A stretch of 64,000 nucleotides of DNA from Betaproteobacteria bacterium Ga0077526 (GTDB lineage Bacteria; Pseudomonadota; Gammaproteobacteria; Burkholderiales; Ga0077523): positions 248,001-312,000 of the forward strand of contig LNDV01000035.1 in assembly GCA_001464765.1 (NCBI GenBank). The letters run 5' to 3'. Each line of letters begins with the position of its first letter. Position 1 is the stretch's first letter. Shown one piece after another: positions 26,631 to 34,517 of the stretch. Both the position numbers and the translations under genes were made by a program. Below the pieces are notes generated by a model. It made no database searches, was not told the DNA's origin, and worked only from the letters and a program-made list of their open reading frames with translations.

Positions 26631-28318
26631 GCGCTCCGCACACCGCCTTCACCGGGCAGGCATCGGGTGTCCGGCCGGTGACGATCTTCGGTCCCGACTT
26701 TCCCTTTGCCTACGACGACTGGCTGAAGCATCCCGCCGGGTTGGGCTCGGTCCCGCCGATGCGTCATGGCACCGAGGTGGCCATTGTCGGCGCCGGCATG
26801 GCAGGTGTCGTGGCCGCGTACGAACTGATGAAACTGGGGCTGAAGCCCGTCGTGTACGAGTCGCGACGCCTAGGCGGGCGACTGCATTCCGAACCGTTCA
26901 AGGGTGCGGACGGCATCGTGGCGGAACTCGGCGGCATGCGGTTCCCGAAATCGTCCGTCGGCTTCTACCACTACCTCGATTCGCTCGGGCTGAAGACGCG
27001 GCCCTTTCCGAATCCGCTCTCGCCGCACACGCCGAGCACGGTGATCGATCTCGAGGGCAATCCGCTCTATGTGGAATCCGCCGCCGATCTGCCGCCACTG
27101 CTCAAGGAAGTCGGCGCGGCGTGGCAGGAAGCCCTCGAACAGGAAGCGAGCTTCGCGGCCATGCAGGCCGCCATCCGCGATCGCGACATCGCGCGCATCA
27201 AGCAGATCTGGAATGCGCTTGTGCCCGTGTGGGATGACCGCTCCTTCTACGGCTTCATCGCCACGTCACAGGCATTCCGGCGCCATTCCTTCCGGCACCT
27301 GGAGGTGTTCGGGCAGGTGGGGTTCGGCACCGGCGGATGGGATACGGACTTTCCGAATTCCATGCTCGAGATCCTGCGTGTCGTGTACACGAACTGCGAC
27401 GAGGACCAGCATTTCGTCGAAGGCGGCGTCGAACAGGTACCGCGCGGCCTTTGGCGACGCAGTCCGGACGCGATGGCGTTCTGGCCGCGTGGTACCTCGC
27501 TGCACAGCCTGCACTCGGGCGCTCCGAGACCCGGCGTCGCGAAGTTGTCGCGCGACGAGGACGGCCGCATCGCGGTGACAGACGCGTGGGGCGATTGCCG
27601 CGCGTTCGACGCCGTGCTCGTCACTTGCCAGAGCTGGCTGCTCACGACGCACATCGATTGCGACGAGAGCCTGTTCTCGCAGAAAGTTTGGATGGCGCTC
27701 GATCGGACGCGCTACATGCAGTCGGCGAAGACCTTCGTGATGGTCGACCGCCCTTTCTGGAAGGATCGCAATCCCCGCACGGGCCGCGACACGATGAGCA
27801 TGACGCTCACCGATCGTGTCACGCGCGGCACCTATCTGTTCGATCTGGGCGACGACAAGCCAGGCGTGATCTGCCTGTCGTATTCCTGGATGAGCGACGC
27901 GCTCAAGATGCTGCCGCTGCCGGTGGACAAGCGGGTGCGTCTGGCACTGCAGGCACTTGGCAAGATCTACCCGGACGTGGACATCGCGTCGCACATCATC
28001 GGCGACCCGATCACCGTCTCGTGGGAAGACGACCCGAACTTCCTCGGTGCGTTCAAGGGCGCGCTGCCGGGGCACTACCGCTACAACCACCGCATGTTCT
28101 GCCACTTCATGCAGGACTCGCTGCCGGCATCGCAGCGGGGCATCTTTCTCGCCGGCGATGACATCGGCTGGATTCCCGGCTGGGTGGAAGGCGCCGTACA
28201 GACCGCGCTCAACGCGGTCTGGGGCATCGTGCATCACCTCGGCGGATCTTCCGCGCCCGGCAATCCGGGGCCGGGCGACCGCTTCGACGAACTCGCACCG
28301 ATTGCGCTGCCTGACTGA
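26627..28318 (+). CDS. davB: Lysine 2-monooxygenase (flavin amine oxidase family)
   Basis: This 563-residue FAD enzyme converts L-lysine to 5-aminopentanamide with O2. It opens with TIFGPDFPFAYDDWLKHPAGLGS, and the FAD-binding Rossmann motif is VAIVGAGMAGVVAAYE (about residues 49-64). GGRLHSE and AELGGMRFP follow. The C-terminal FAD contact is FLAGDDIGWIPGWVEGAVQT. The length and these strings match DavB of Pseudomonas putida, a relative of tryptophan 2-monooxygenase. Because the partner is a DavA-type nitrilase and not an indoleacetamide amidase, lysine rather than tryptophan is the likely substrate. Confidence 0.9.
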   Translation: MSAPHTAFTGQASGVRPVTIFGPDFPFAYDDWLKHPAGLGSVPPMRHGTEVAIVGAGMAGVVAAYELMKLGLKPVVYESRRLGGRLHSEPFKGADGIVAELGGMRFPKSSVGFYHYLDSLGLKTRPFPNPLSPHTPSTVIDLEGNPLYVESAADLPPLLKEVGAAWQEALEQEASFAAMQAAIRDRDIARIKQIWNALVPVWDDRSFYGFIATSQAFRRHSFRHLEVFGQVGFGTGGWDTDFPNSMLEILRVVYTNCDEDQHFVEGGVEQVPRGLWRRSPDAMAFWPRGTSLHSLHSGAPRPGVAKLSRDEDGRIAVTDAWGDCRAFDAVLVTCQSWLLTTHIDCDESLFSQKVWMALDRTRYMQSAKTFVMVDRPFWKDRNPRTGRDTMSMTLTDRVTRGTYLFDLGDDKPGVICLSYSWMSDALKMLPLPVDKRVRLALQALGKIYPDVDIASHIIGDPITVSWEDDPNFLGAFKGALPGHYRYNHRMFCHFMQDSLPASQRGIFLAGDDIGWIPGWVEGAVQTALNAVWGIVHHLGGSSAPGNPGPGDRFDELAPIALPD

Positions 28319-28462
28319 CCCGCAGCGGGCGTGAAGTCGGCGCTCATCGCGACACGCGCCATCACATCAGGAGTTTTTCCTGGACGATCGTGCATTGCGA
28401 ATGTCATCGGCAGAGCACCACACGCCGTTCTCGCTCCTGTCTCACCACGAAAGGAGCTTCAC

Positions 28463-28642
28463 TTGAAGATCATCGCTGTCGTGTCTGCTCTCGTTGCTGC
28501 GTTGCTCGCCGGTTGCACCATCGTCCCGCTGACCGGTCATGGTCACGGATACGGATACGGCAAACCCGGCCATCAGTACGGCCATATCCCGCCCGGACAC
28601 CACCAGCACGGTCACAAGCGATGGGGGCGTCGCCACTACTGA
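28463..28642 (+). CDS. Small His/Gly-rich lipoprotein
   Basis: This 59-residue protein starts at TTG, chosen because a strong AAGGAG site sits eight bases upstream and it opens directly into a lipoprotein signal (LVAALLAGC, Cys18). The mature part is a His/Gly/Tyr-rich tail (GHGHGYGYGKPGHQYGH, HHQHGHKR) that could bind metal ions. It is close to the end of davB but has its own leader. I do not recognise a named family. Similar short His-rich lipoproteins occur in many proteobacteria. Confidence 0.7.
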   Translation: MKIIAVVSALVAALLAGCTIVPLTGHGHGYGYGKPGHQYGHIPPGHHQHGHKRWGRRHY

Positions 28643-28671
28643 TCGGAACGATCACATCTTCGCGGCATCGC

Positions 28672-28691
28672 GGCCAGGCGGTAGCCTGGCC
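28672..28691. terminator. Perfect hairpin between convergent genes
   Basis: GGCCAGGC pairs with GCCTGGCC around a GGTA loop, an uninterrupted 8-bp stem. It lies between the small lipoprotein gene and the end of the convergent hydrolase gene. No T-run follows on either strand, so a termination role is only likely, not shown. Confidence 0.45.
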
Positions 28692-28696
28692 GGGCC

Positions 28697-29848
28697 TCAC
28701 CCGCGCAGAAACTCGAGAATCTTCTCCACCGTCTGTTCCGGCTGCTCCTGCTGGACCCAGTGCCCCGCACCGTCCAGCAGGTGGCAGCCGCGCATCTGGG
28801 TGCACGCGGTGCCCTGCATCCGCTCGAAGTCACCGGGCTTCTGATACACGCCCCAATCATTCCTGCCGGCAATGAAGCACGACGGCGTGTCGATGGTGCG
28901 TCCGGAGAACAACTGCAATTGGGACACGTAGCGCGGGTCCGTCATGCAGCGATACCACTGCAGTCCGCCCTGGAACCCAAGCCTGCCGTACTCGCCGCTG
29001 TACACCGCGAGTTCTTCGTCGGGCAGCCACTTGCACGCGGCGATGTGCGCCGCCGACGGCATCTCCGGCGCGACGGTCTGCGCCATGTCCTTGTCGAGAT
29101 CCATCACGTAGTACGTCGGAAGCTTCTGGATTTCCTCCGCCGTCCAGGAGGCCAGCCGACAGGGTCGGTTGTCCTTCCAGTCGGCACTCTTGAAGTGATA
29201 GTAGGCACGCAGGAAATCGTGAACACCTTGCGGGCACCGCCACATGTCGGCATCCGCCTCGCGCGTCGAGTAGTACCACTGGTAGTGCTTGCGCGGCCGC
29301 GCGAGTGCCGCGAGCGCGGCATGGATGGAGGGGGACGACACGGAAGCCTGCCCGGGCAGGTTCGCGGCAATGGCGGGAGGCCCGCCGAACGGCGAACTCA
29401 TCAGCACGACGGAGCGGAACACATCGGGCCGGATCACCGATGCCCACGCGGCAACAGGCGAGCCGAAGTCATGCCCCACCAGCGCGTGGACAGATTGGTA
29501 TCCGAGCGCGGCGACCAGCGCCAGCACGTCGCGCACGAGATTCATCATGCTGAACGAACCGAGGTCGCCGTCATAGGCGGCGTCCCAGCCCGTGGTCCGG
29601 CCGTAGCCGCGCTGGTCGGGCGCGACCACGTGATAGCCGGCCTCGGCGAGCGGCACCATCACCTTGCGCCAGCTGTAGGCGAGCTCCGGAAAGCCGTGGA
29701 GCAGTAGCAGCAGCGGACGCCCCGCGGTCTCGTAGCCGGCTTCGAGCACGTGCACGGACAAGCCGCCGACGCCGGGGATGAATCGGGCCCGGATGCCGGC
29801 GGGAAGGGTCACGCCGTAACCGGCGGGTACTGCCTCGGGGGATGCCAT
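28697..29848 (-). CDS. Epoxide-hydrolase-like alpha/beta hydrolase
   Basis: This 383-residue protein has the oxyanion motif HGFPE (residues 51-55) and an Asp nucleophile in GHDFGS (Asp127). DQRGYGRT is typical of soluble epoxide hydrolases and haloalkane-dehalogenase relatives. A long cap domain (about 165-300) makes it larger than usual. A late catalytic His is seen in GAGHWVQQEQPE. The ATG at 29846-29848 was chosen over an upstream start because the extra residues have no family counterpart. Substrate unknown. Confidence 0.82.
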   Translation of the reverse strand: MASPEAVPAGYGVTLPAGIRARFIPGVGGLSVHVLEAGYETAGRPLLLLLHGFPELAYSWRKVMVPLAEAGYHVVAPDQRGYGRTTGWDAAYDGDLGSFSMMNLVRDVLALVAALGYQSVHALVGHDFGSPVAAWASVIRPDVFRSVVLMSSPFGGPPAIAANLPGQASVSSPSIHAALAALARPRKHYQWYYSTREADADMWRCPQGVHDFLRAYYHFKSADWKDNRPCRLASWTAEEIQKLPTYYVMDLDKDMAQTVAPEMPSAAHIAACKWLPDEELAVYSGEYGRLGFQGGLQWYRCMTDPRYVSQLQLFSGRTIDTPSCFIAGRNDWGVYQKPGDFERMQGTACTQMRGCHLLDGAGHWVQQEQPEQTVEKILEFLRG

Positions 29849-29908
29849 GGTCGTTCGCTCACAGGAGGGACGCAACGATTTTGGCACGGCGCCGGGCAGC
29901 GCCGAGGC

Positions 29909-29916
29909 GGATAATC
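29909..29916 (+). promoter_or_regulatory. GGATAATC, possible -10 element
   Basis: The octamer GGATAATC stands 35 bases before the ATG at 29951, as at 494 and 63107. TTGGCA occurs upstream but the spacing to it is too long (about 23 bases) for a standard -35 box. Confidence 0.3.
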
Positions 29917-29950
29917 GGGATCTCGGAAATCATTTGTCAGGGAGAGCGGA

Positions 29951-30853
29951 ATGTCGAAACAGAAGGTCGGGGTGATCGGACTCGGTTCCATGGGGCTGGG
30001 CGTCGCCCGGTCGCTGCTCGCGAAGGGCTTCGAAGTGCACGCCTGTGACGTGCGGGCGGAGGTGGTCGCGAACTTCGCGAAGGAGGGCGGCGTCGCGCAG
30101 TCCTCCCCCAAGGCGCTCGGCGCCGCCGTCCCGATCGCCATCGTGCTCGTCGTGAACGCCGACCAGACCGAGCAGGTACTGTTCGGTGCTGAAGGCGCAG
30201 CGCACTCTCTCGCGCCCGGTTCGGTGGTCATCGCGTCGAGCACGGTCGCCCCGGAGTACGCCGTGGACCTCGGGCGTCGGCTTGCGGAGCGCGGCCTGCT
30301 CATGATCGACGGGCCCGTGTCCGGCGGCGCCGCGCGCGCGGCCAAGGGCGAGATGACCATCATGGGCTCGGGCGTGCCGGAGGCTTTCGACAAGGCCAAA
30401 GCCGTGCTGGAGGCGATCGCCATCAAGGTCTACCGCCTGGGCGACGTGGCCGGGCCCGGCTCCAAGGTGAAGATGATCAACCAGTTGCTCGCCGGCGTGC
30501 ACATCGCAGCCGCATGCGAGGCGATGGCATTGGGCGTGAAGGCGGGCGTGGACCCCAAAGTGCTCTACGAGGTCATCTCCAACAGCGCCGGCAATTCGTG
30601 GATGTTCTCCAACCGCGTGCCGCACATCCTGGAAGGCGACTACACGCCGCTGTCTGCAGTGAACATCTTCGTGAAGGACCTCGGCATCGTGCTCGACTCC
30701 GCCCGCAAGATGACGTTTCCATTGCCGATCACCGCCTCCGCGCACCAGCTCTATCTCGCCGCCGCGGCACACGGCCATGGCATGGAGGACGATTCCGCCG
30801 TGGTCAAGGTGTTCCAGGCACTCACGGGCATCGATCTCCCGAAGAAGGCGTGA
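29951..30853 (+). CDS. 3-hydroxyisobutyrate-dehydrogenase-family NAD(P) oxidoreductase, LtnD-like
   Basis: This 300-residue enzyme has an N-terminal Rossmann domain (VGVIGLGSMGLGVARSL). DGPVSGGAARA marks the substrate-binding loop, and the catalytic Lys is in GPGSKVKMINQLLAGVH. The C-terminal all-helical domain is complete. The family oxidises beta-hydroxyacids. The combination GPGSKVKMINQLLAGVHIA is close to L-threonate dehydrogenase (LtnD) as I recall it, but no threonate-pathway partners are adjacent, so the substrate stays open. The ribosome site (GGGAGAG) fits this start. Confidence 0.85.
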   Translation: MSKQKVGVIGLGSMGLGVARSLLAKGFEVHACDVRAEVVANFAKEGGVAQSSPKALGAAVPIAIVLVVNADQTEQVLFGAEGAAHSLAPGSVVIASSTVAPEYAVDLGRRLAERGLLMIDGPVSGGAARAAKGEMTIMGSGVPEAFDKAKAVLEAIAIKVYRLGDVAGPGSKVKMINQLLAGVHIAAACEAMALGVKAGVDPKVLYEVISNSAGNSWMFSNRVPHILEGDYTPLSAVNIFVKDLGIVLDSARKMTFPLPITASAHQLYLAAAAHGHGMEDDSAVVKVFQALTGIDLPKKA

Positions 30854-31180
30854 GCACATCCTCCTCATCGCAACATTTGATAGTGCTGCGTCGCCGCATT
30901 CCGTAGCGTGATGAGTTCATGCAGTTTCGTTGCGTCGCACCACCCAACATGGTGCGACGCGCGAACCCCCTGTTTGCAGTTTCGCGTTGCAGCATCGGGA
31001 AGTTCCCGAATTCCCGGTCGGGCAGGAAAAGAAAAGGTGTCTTGCCGAGACGTTCTCCTGTCGGTATCGTGGGGATCCGAGGGGACGAGCGCGTCAGTTC
31101 GCAGATCTGCCCGCACACCTGCCCTCGTGGCACCACAACCACCGATCGACTCGAGTCGATAGCAACGGGAGGACTTCTAA
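30854..31180. other. Non-coding region with dyads upstream of the molybdenum hydroxylase operon
   Basis: These 327 bases contain no gene. They hold the hairpin at 30932, a second dyad CGGGAA/TTCCCG at 30996-31016, and two copies of GCAGTTTCG (30921, 30976). GC content appears lower than in the flanking genes. It is the most likely place for the promoter and control sites of the operon at 31181. A GGGAGG ribosome site ends the region. Confidence 0.6.
30932..30960. promoter_or_regulatory. Perfect 10-bp stem-loop
   Basis: GCGTCGCACC pairs with GGTGCGACGC around a nine-base loop, and one further A-T pair can form. It lies 78 bases after the stop of the gene at 29951 and 220 bases before the next start. 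No T-run follows, so it may be an operator, an mRNA structure or a weak terminator. Confidence 0.6.
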
Positions 31181-31627
31181 ATGCAAGTGAAAGTCAACAA
31201 GGTGGATCGCTCCTACGAGGGTGATCCTCAAATGCCGCTGATGTGGTTCCTCCGCGACGAACTCGGCCTCACCGGCACGAAGTTCGGCTGCGGTGTCGGA
31301 CTCTGCGGCGCCTGTACCGTGCATATCAACGGCAAGGCTGTCCGCAGCTGCGTCGTGCCGATGAACAGCGTAGATGGCGCGGTCACCACCATCGAGGGTC
31401 TTTCCGCCGATGGCAATCACCCGGTGCAGAAGGCCTGGCGCGCGCACAACGTGCCCCAGTGCGGCTACTGCCAGCCTGGCCAGATCATGCAGGCCGCCGG
31501 CCTGCTGAACGAAAAGGCTCGTCCCTCCGACGAGGAAATCCAGTCCACGATGGCGGGCAACATCTGCCGTTGCGGTTGCTATCAGCGGATTTTTGCGGCA
31601 GTGAAAGACGCCGCGAAGGGGGCTTGA
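31181..31627 (+). CDS. (2Fe-2S) subunit of a molybdenum hydroxylase, IorA-like
   Basis: This 148-residue small subunit carries two 2Fe-2S clusters. The N-terminal plant-type ferredoxin cluster uses C37, C42, C45 and C57 (CGVGLCGAC). The second uses C94, C97, C129 and C131 (CGYCQPGQ and CRCG). This is the electron-transfer subunit of isoquinoline-1-oxidoreductase- or aldehyde-dehydrogenase-type enzymes. It lacks a signal peptide and probably rides with the Tat-exported large subunit. The large-subunit gene starts one base after its stop codon. A GGGAGG site precedes the ATG. Confidence 0.93.
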   Translation: MQVKVNKVDRSYEGDPQMPLMWFLRDELGLTGTKFGCGVGLCGACTVHINGKAVRSCVVPMNSVDGAVTTIEGLSADGNHPVQKAWRAHNVPQCGYCQPGQIMQAAGLLNEKARPSDEEIQSTMAGNICRCGCYQRIFAAVKDAAKGA

Positions 31628-31628
31628 G

Positions 31629-33932
31629 ATGAAACACGACAATTTCCAGATCAAGAACGTCAGCCGCCGGAACATGCTGAAGGGCGTGGTTTCGGCCGGC
31701 GGTCTGGTTCTCGCCGCACAAGTCTTCCCGCGTGATGCGCTGGCGGAAGAGAAACTCTACAACACCGGCGCGGGCGGCATGCCCGGCGGCGCCGTCTGGG
31801 ATCCGCACGTCTTCGTGTCGATCTCGCCGGATGGCACCGTCACGATCGTGACGCACCGTTCCGAAATGGGTACCGGCTCCCGCACGAGCCTGCCGATGGT
31901 CGTGGCCGACGAAATGGAAGCCGACTGGTCCAAGGTCAAGATCGTTCAGGCCCCTGGCGACGAGCAGAAGTACGGCAACCAGGACACCGACGGTTCCCGC
32001 AGCATCCGCCACTTCGTGCAGCCGATGCGCACCTGCGGTGCCGCCATGCGCCAGATGCTCGAGAAGGCCGCGGCCATCGCCTGGTCCGTGCCCGACACCG
32101 AAGTGCGTGCGCAGAATCACTTCGTGGTGCACACGCCCAGCGGCAAGAAGATCGGCTACGGCGAACTCGCCGCTGCCGCCTCTGCGCTGCCCACGCCGTC
32201 GTTCAAGCGCATTGCCTTCAAGCAGCCTTCCGAGTTCCGCTACATCGGCAAGGGCAACGTCCCGATCATCGATCTGACCAACATCACGACAGGCAAGGCC
32301 AACTACGCGCAGGACATCCGTGTCGACGGCATGAAGTACGCCGTGGTCGCGCGTCCGCCCGTGGTCGGTGGCAAGGCGACCAAGTGGAACGCCGACGCCG
32401 CCATGAAGGTGCCCGGCGTGGTCAAGGTCATCGCGATCCCCGCGACGCCCGCTCCCGGCAAGTTTGCTCCCCTCGGCGGCATCGCCGTCGTGGCGAACAA
32501 CACCTGGGCTGCCTTGCGTGGTCGTGAAGCCCTTGCAGTGCAGTGGGAAGACGGTCCCAACAAGGACTACGACTCCAGCAAGTTCAAGGAGCAGATGGCT
32601 GCCTCCGCCCGCAAGCCCGGCAAGGTCGAGCGGAACGAAGGCGACGTGGATGCCGCACTCAAGGGCGCCGCGAAGGTCATCGAGCGCGAGTACTACATCC
32701 CCCACGGCCACCACGCCACCATGGAACCGCCCGCGGCGGTCGCCAAGGTTGCCGGCGGCAAGGCGGAGATCTGGTCCTGCGTGCAGAGCCCCGGCGGTAC
32801 GCGCGGTGATGTCGCCGGCCTGCTCGGCATGCCCGAGTCTGCCGTCACGGTGAATGTCACGCTGCTCGGCGGCGGTTTCGGCCGCAAGTCGAAGTGCGAC
32901 TTCGCACTCGAAGCCGCGATCCTGTCCCGCGACATGGGCGGTACGCCGGTCAAGGTGGTCTGGACCCGCGAAGACGACATCCAGCACGGCTTCTACCACT
33001 CTGTTTCGTACCAGCATGTCACCGCCGGTCTGGACAGCAGCGGCAAGGTCGTGGCCTGGCGTCATCGCAGCGTCTCGCCGTCGCTCATGTCCAACTTCAT
33101 GCCCGATCCGAAGCGCGAGAGCGCCCTGGAACTGGGCCTGGGCCTGATCGACACGCCGTTCAACGTGCCCAACCTCCGGCTCGAAACCGGTGAGGCGGTC
33201 GCGAAGACGCGGATCGGCTGGTTCCGTTCGGTGAACAACATCCCGCACGCGTTTGCGATGCAGTCCATGGTGGCCGAACTGGCGAACGAGCTGGGTCGTG
33301 ATCCCAAGGACTTCCTGCTCGAGATGATCGGGCCGGCCCGCATCGTCGACCCGCGCAAGACGGTGTCGAGCGAACTGTGGAACTACGGTGACCCGTGGGA
33401 TACGTACCCGGTCGACACCGGCCGCATGCGTGCCGTGGTCGAGCGCGCTGCCAAGGAAGCCGGCTGGGGCCGCAAGCTGCCCAAGGGCCACGGCCTCGGC
33501 ATCGCGGTGCAGCGCAGCTTCCTGTCGTACGTAGCCACGGTGGTCGAAGTGGCGGTCGATGCCAACGGTACCGTTTCGGTCCCGCGCGTCGACACCGCGT
33601 TCGACTGCGGCTTCTGCGTGAACCCGGAGCGTGTCCGTTCGCAGGTCGAAGGTGCCGCGGTGATGGGCCTGTCCATCGCCAAGTACACCGAGATCACGTT
33701 CAAGGGCGGTCGTGTGCAGCAGAGCAACTTCGGCGATTACAAGGTCCTGCGGATCGGCGAAGGCGCGATGAACGTGCGCACGCACATCATGCCCCACGGC
33801 ATCGAAGTGCCCTCCAGCGGTGTGGGTGAGCCCGGCGTTCCGCCGTTCGCCCCGGCGTTCATCAATGCGGTGTTCGCCGCCACCGGCAAGCGCATCCGCA
33901 ATCTGCCGCTGGGCGATCAGCTGTCCGCCTGA
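31629..33932 (+). CDS. Molybdopterin-binding subunit of a xanthine-dehydrogenase-family enzyme, IorB-like, Tat-exported
   Basis: This 767-residue large subunit begins with a twin-arginine signal (SRRNMLKGVVSAGG), so it is exported folded with its cofactor. The aldehyde oxidase/xanthine dehydrogenase molybdopterin domains follow (HGHHATMEPPAAVA, LGGGFGRKSKCDF). The C-terminal GVGEPGVPPFAPA holds the catalytic Glu. The two-subunit form without an FAD subunit and the Tat leader place it with isoquinoline 1-oxidoreductase-like and membrane-linked aldehyde dehydrogenases. Electrons would then pass to a cytochrome, but no cytochrome gene is adjacent. Substrate unknown. A strong terminator lies 20 bases downstream. 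Confidence 0.92.
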   Translation: MKHDNFQIKNVSRRNMLKGVVSAGGLVLAAQVFPRDALAEEKLYNTGAGGMPGGAVWDPHVFVSISPDGTVTIVTHRSEMGTGSRTSLPMVVADEMEADWSKVKIVQAPGDEQKYGNQDTDGSRSIRHFVQPMRTCGAAMRQMLEKAAAIAWSVPDTEVRAQNHFVVHTPSGKKIGYGELAAAASALPTPSFKRIAFKQPSEFRYIGKGNVPIIDLTNITTGKANYAQDIRVDGMKYAVVARPPVVGGKATKWNADAAMKVPGVVKVIAIPATPAPGKFAPLGGIAVVANNTWAALRGREALAVQWEDGPNKDYDSSKFKEQMAASARKPGKVERNEGDVDAALKGAAKVIEREYYIPHGHHATMEPPAAVAKVAGGKAEIWSCVQSPGGTRGDVAGLLGMPESAVTVNVTLLGGGFGRKSKCDFALEAAILSRDMGGTPVKVVWTREDDIQHGFYHSVSYQHVTAGLDSSGKVVAWRHRSVSPSLMSNFMPDPKRESALELGLGLIDTPFNVPNLRLETGEAVAKTRIGWFRSVNNIPHAFAMQSMVAELANELGRDPKDFLLEMIGPARIVDPRKTVSSELWNYGDPWDTYPVDTGRMRAVVERAAKEAGWGRKLPKGHGLGIAVQRSFLSYVATVVEVAVDANGTVSVPRVDTAFDCGFCVNPERVRSQVEGAAVMGLSIAKYTEITFKGGRVQQSNFGDYKVLRIGEGAMNVRTHIMPHGIEVPSSGVGEPGVPPFAPAFINAVFAATGKRIRNLPLGDQLSA

Positions 33933-33952
33933 TGTAGCGTCAGCAGCAAGGC

Positions 33953-33986
33953 AAAAGCCCGTTCCGAAAGGAACGGGCTTTTTTTG
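33953..33986 (+). terminator. Rho-independent terminator of the molybdenum hydroxylase operon
   Basis: GCCCGTTCC pairs perfectly with GGAACGGGC around a GAAA tetraloop, with four A before and seven T after. This A/T symmetry would also allow termination from the other strand. Confidence 0.95.
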
Positions 33987-34007
33987 TTTGTGCAGTGGTT
34001 GCTGGCA

Positions 34008-34050
34008 GATCCCTGGAGTCGGGGCGTTCGCCCCTCGTCCAGGCTACGCG
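34008..34050 (-). repeat. REP palindrome beyond the hemoglobin gene
   Basis: On the minus strand the order is GTAGCCTGGA, GGGGCG, CGCCCC, TCCAGGGATC: the same two-stem plan as the copy at 21868, with compensating changes (CCTGGA/TCCAGG) that preserve the outer stem. It immediately follows the octamer array. Confidence 0.75.
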
Positions 34051-34053
34051 CGC

Positions 34054-34124
34054 GCCTTCACCCTTCACGCCTTCACGCCTTCACGCCTTCACGCCTTCAC
34101 ATCTTCACGTCTTCACGTCTTCCT
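34054..34124 (-). repeat. Octamer array at the 3' end of the truncated-hemoglobin gene
   Basis: Nine units of 8 bp (one is 7 bp) have sense-strand consensus GTGAAGGC, with GTGAAGAC or GTGAAGAT nearest the gene. The stop codon of the hemoglobin gene (34113-34115) falls inside a unit, and the preceding Lys-Thr codons are array sequence. It is the longest of the three arrays. Confidence 0.8.
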
Positions 34125-34517
34125 GACCGGCTTCCTCGACGGCCTGCCATCCGGCCCGACGAACGGAAACAAGCCCGCCTTGTAGCTCTGCGCCATATGC
34201 CGCGCCACGCCGACGGCCTTGGCCGCATCATCCGCGGGCAGGGATTCGGTCGCGGCGGTCTCGAAAGCCTTCAGCCAGTGCTCGAATGCCTCGGGCTCGA
34301 AATCGAGGCGCATGTGCGGCGCGTAGGGGTTGCCCTGGTATCGGCTCGTACCGTAGAGGGAGCGCGACCAGAAGTCCGCGACCAGTCGGATGTGGCCTTC
34401 CCAGTCATGGATGGCACCCCGGAAGATGGGCCCGAGGACATCGTCGGCGAGGCCCAGTTCGTAGAAGCGGCGGACCATCCACTCGACCGCCGCATCCCGA
34501 TCGCTGCTTTCGGTCAC
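34113..34517 (-). CDS. Group III truncated hemoglobin
   Basis: This 134-residue globin is typical of the group III 2/2 hemoglobins: FYELGLADDVLGPIF (Tyr19 near B10), DWEGHIRLVADFWSRSLYG, and RYQGNPYAPHMRL with the proximal His68. Such proteins bind O2 or NO, and roles in peroxide or nitrosative stress have been proposed. The ATG overlaps the fadD stop by four bases, so it is translationally coupled to the acyl-CoA ligase. Its last residues (RKT) and stop codon run into the octamer array, so its C-terminus may have been altered by the repeat. Confidence 0.85.
   Translation of the reverse strand: MTESSDRDAAVEWMVRRFYELGLADDVLGPIFRGAIHDWEGHIRLVADFWSRSLYGTSRYQGNPYAPHMRLDFEPEAFEHWLKAFETAATESLPADDAAKAVGVARHMAQSYKAGLFPFVGPDGRPSRKPVRKT

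Noticed and set aside
25812..28318. Indole-3-acetamide (auxin) pathway, tryptophan 2-monooxygenase plus hydrolase
   Set aside because: The hydrolase is a nitrilase-family protein with DavA-type motifs, not an amidase-signature IaaH, and the oxidase matches DavB throughout.
31485..33797. Long open frame (770 codons) opposite the molybdenum hydroxylase large subunit
   Set aside because: Same reason: no recognisable motif, and the plus-strand gene has all expected motifs including a Tat signal.
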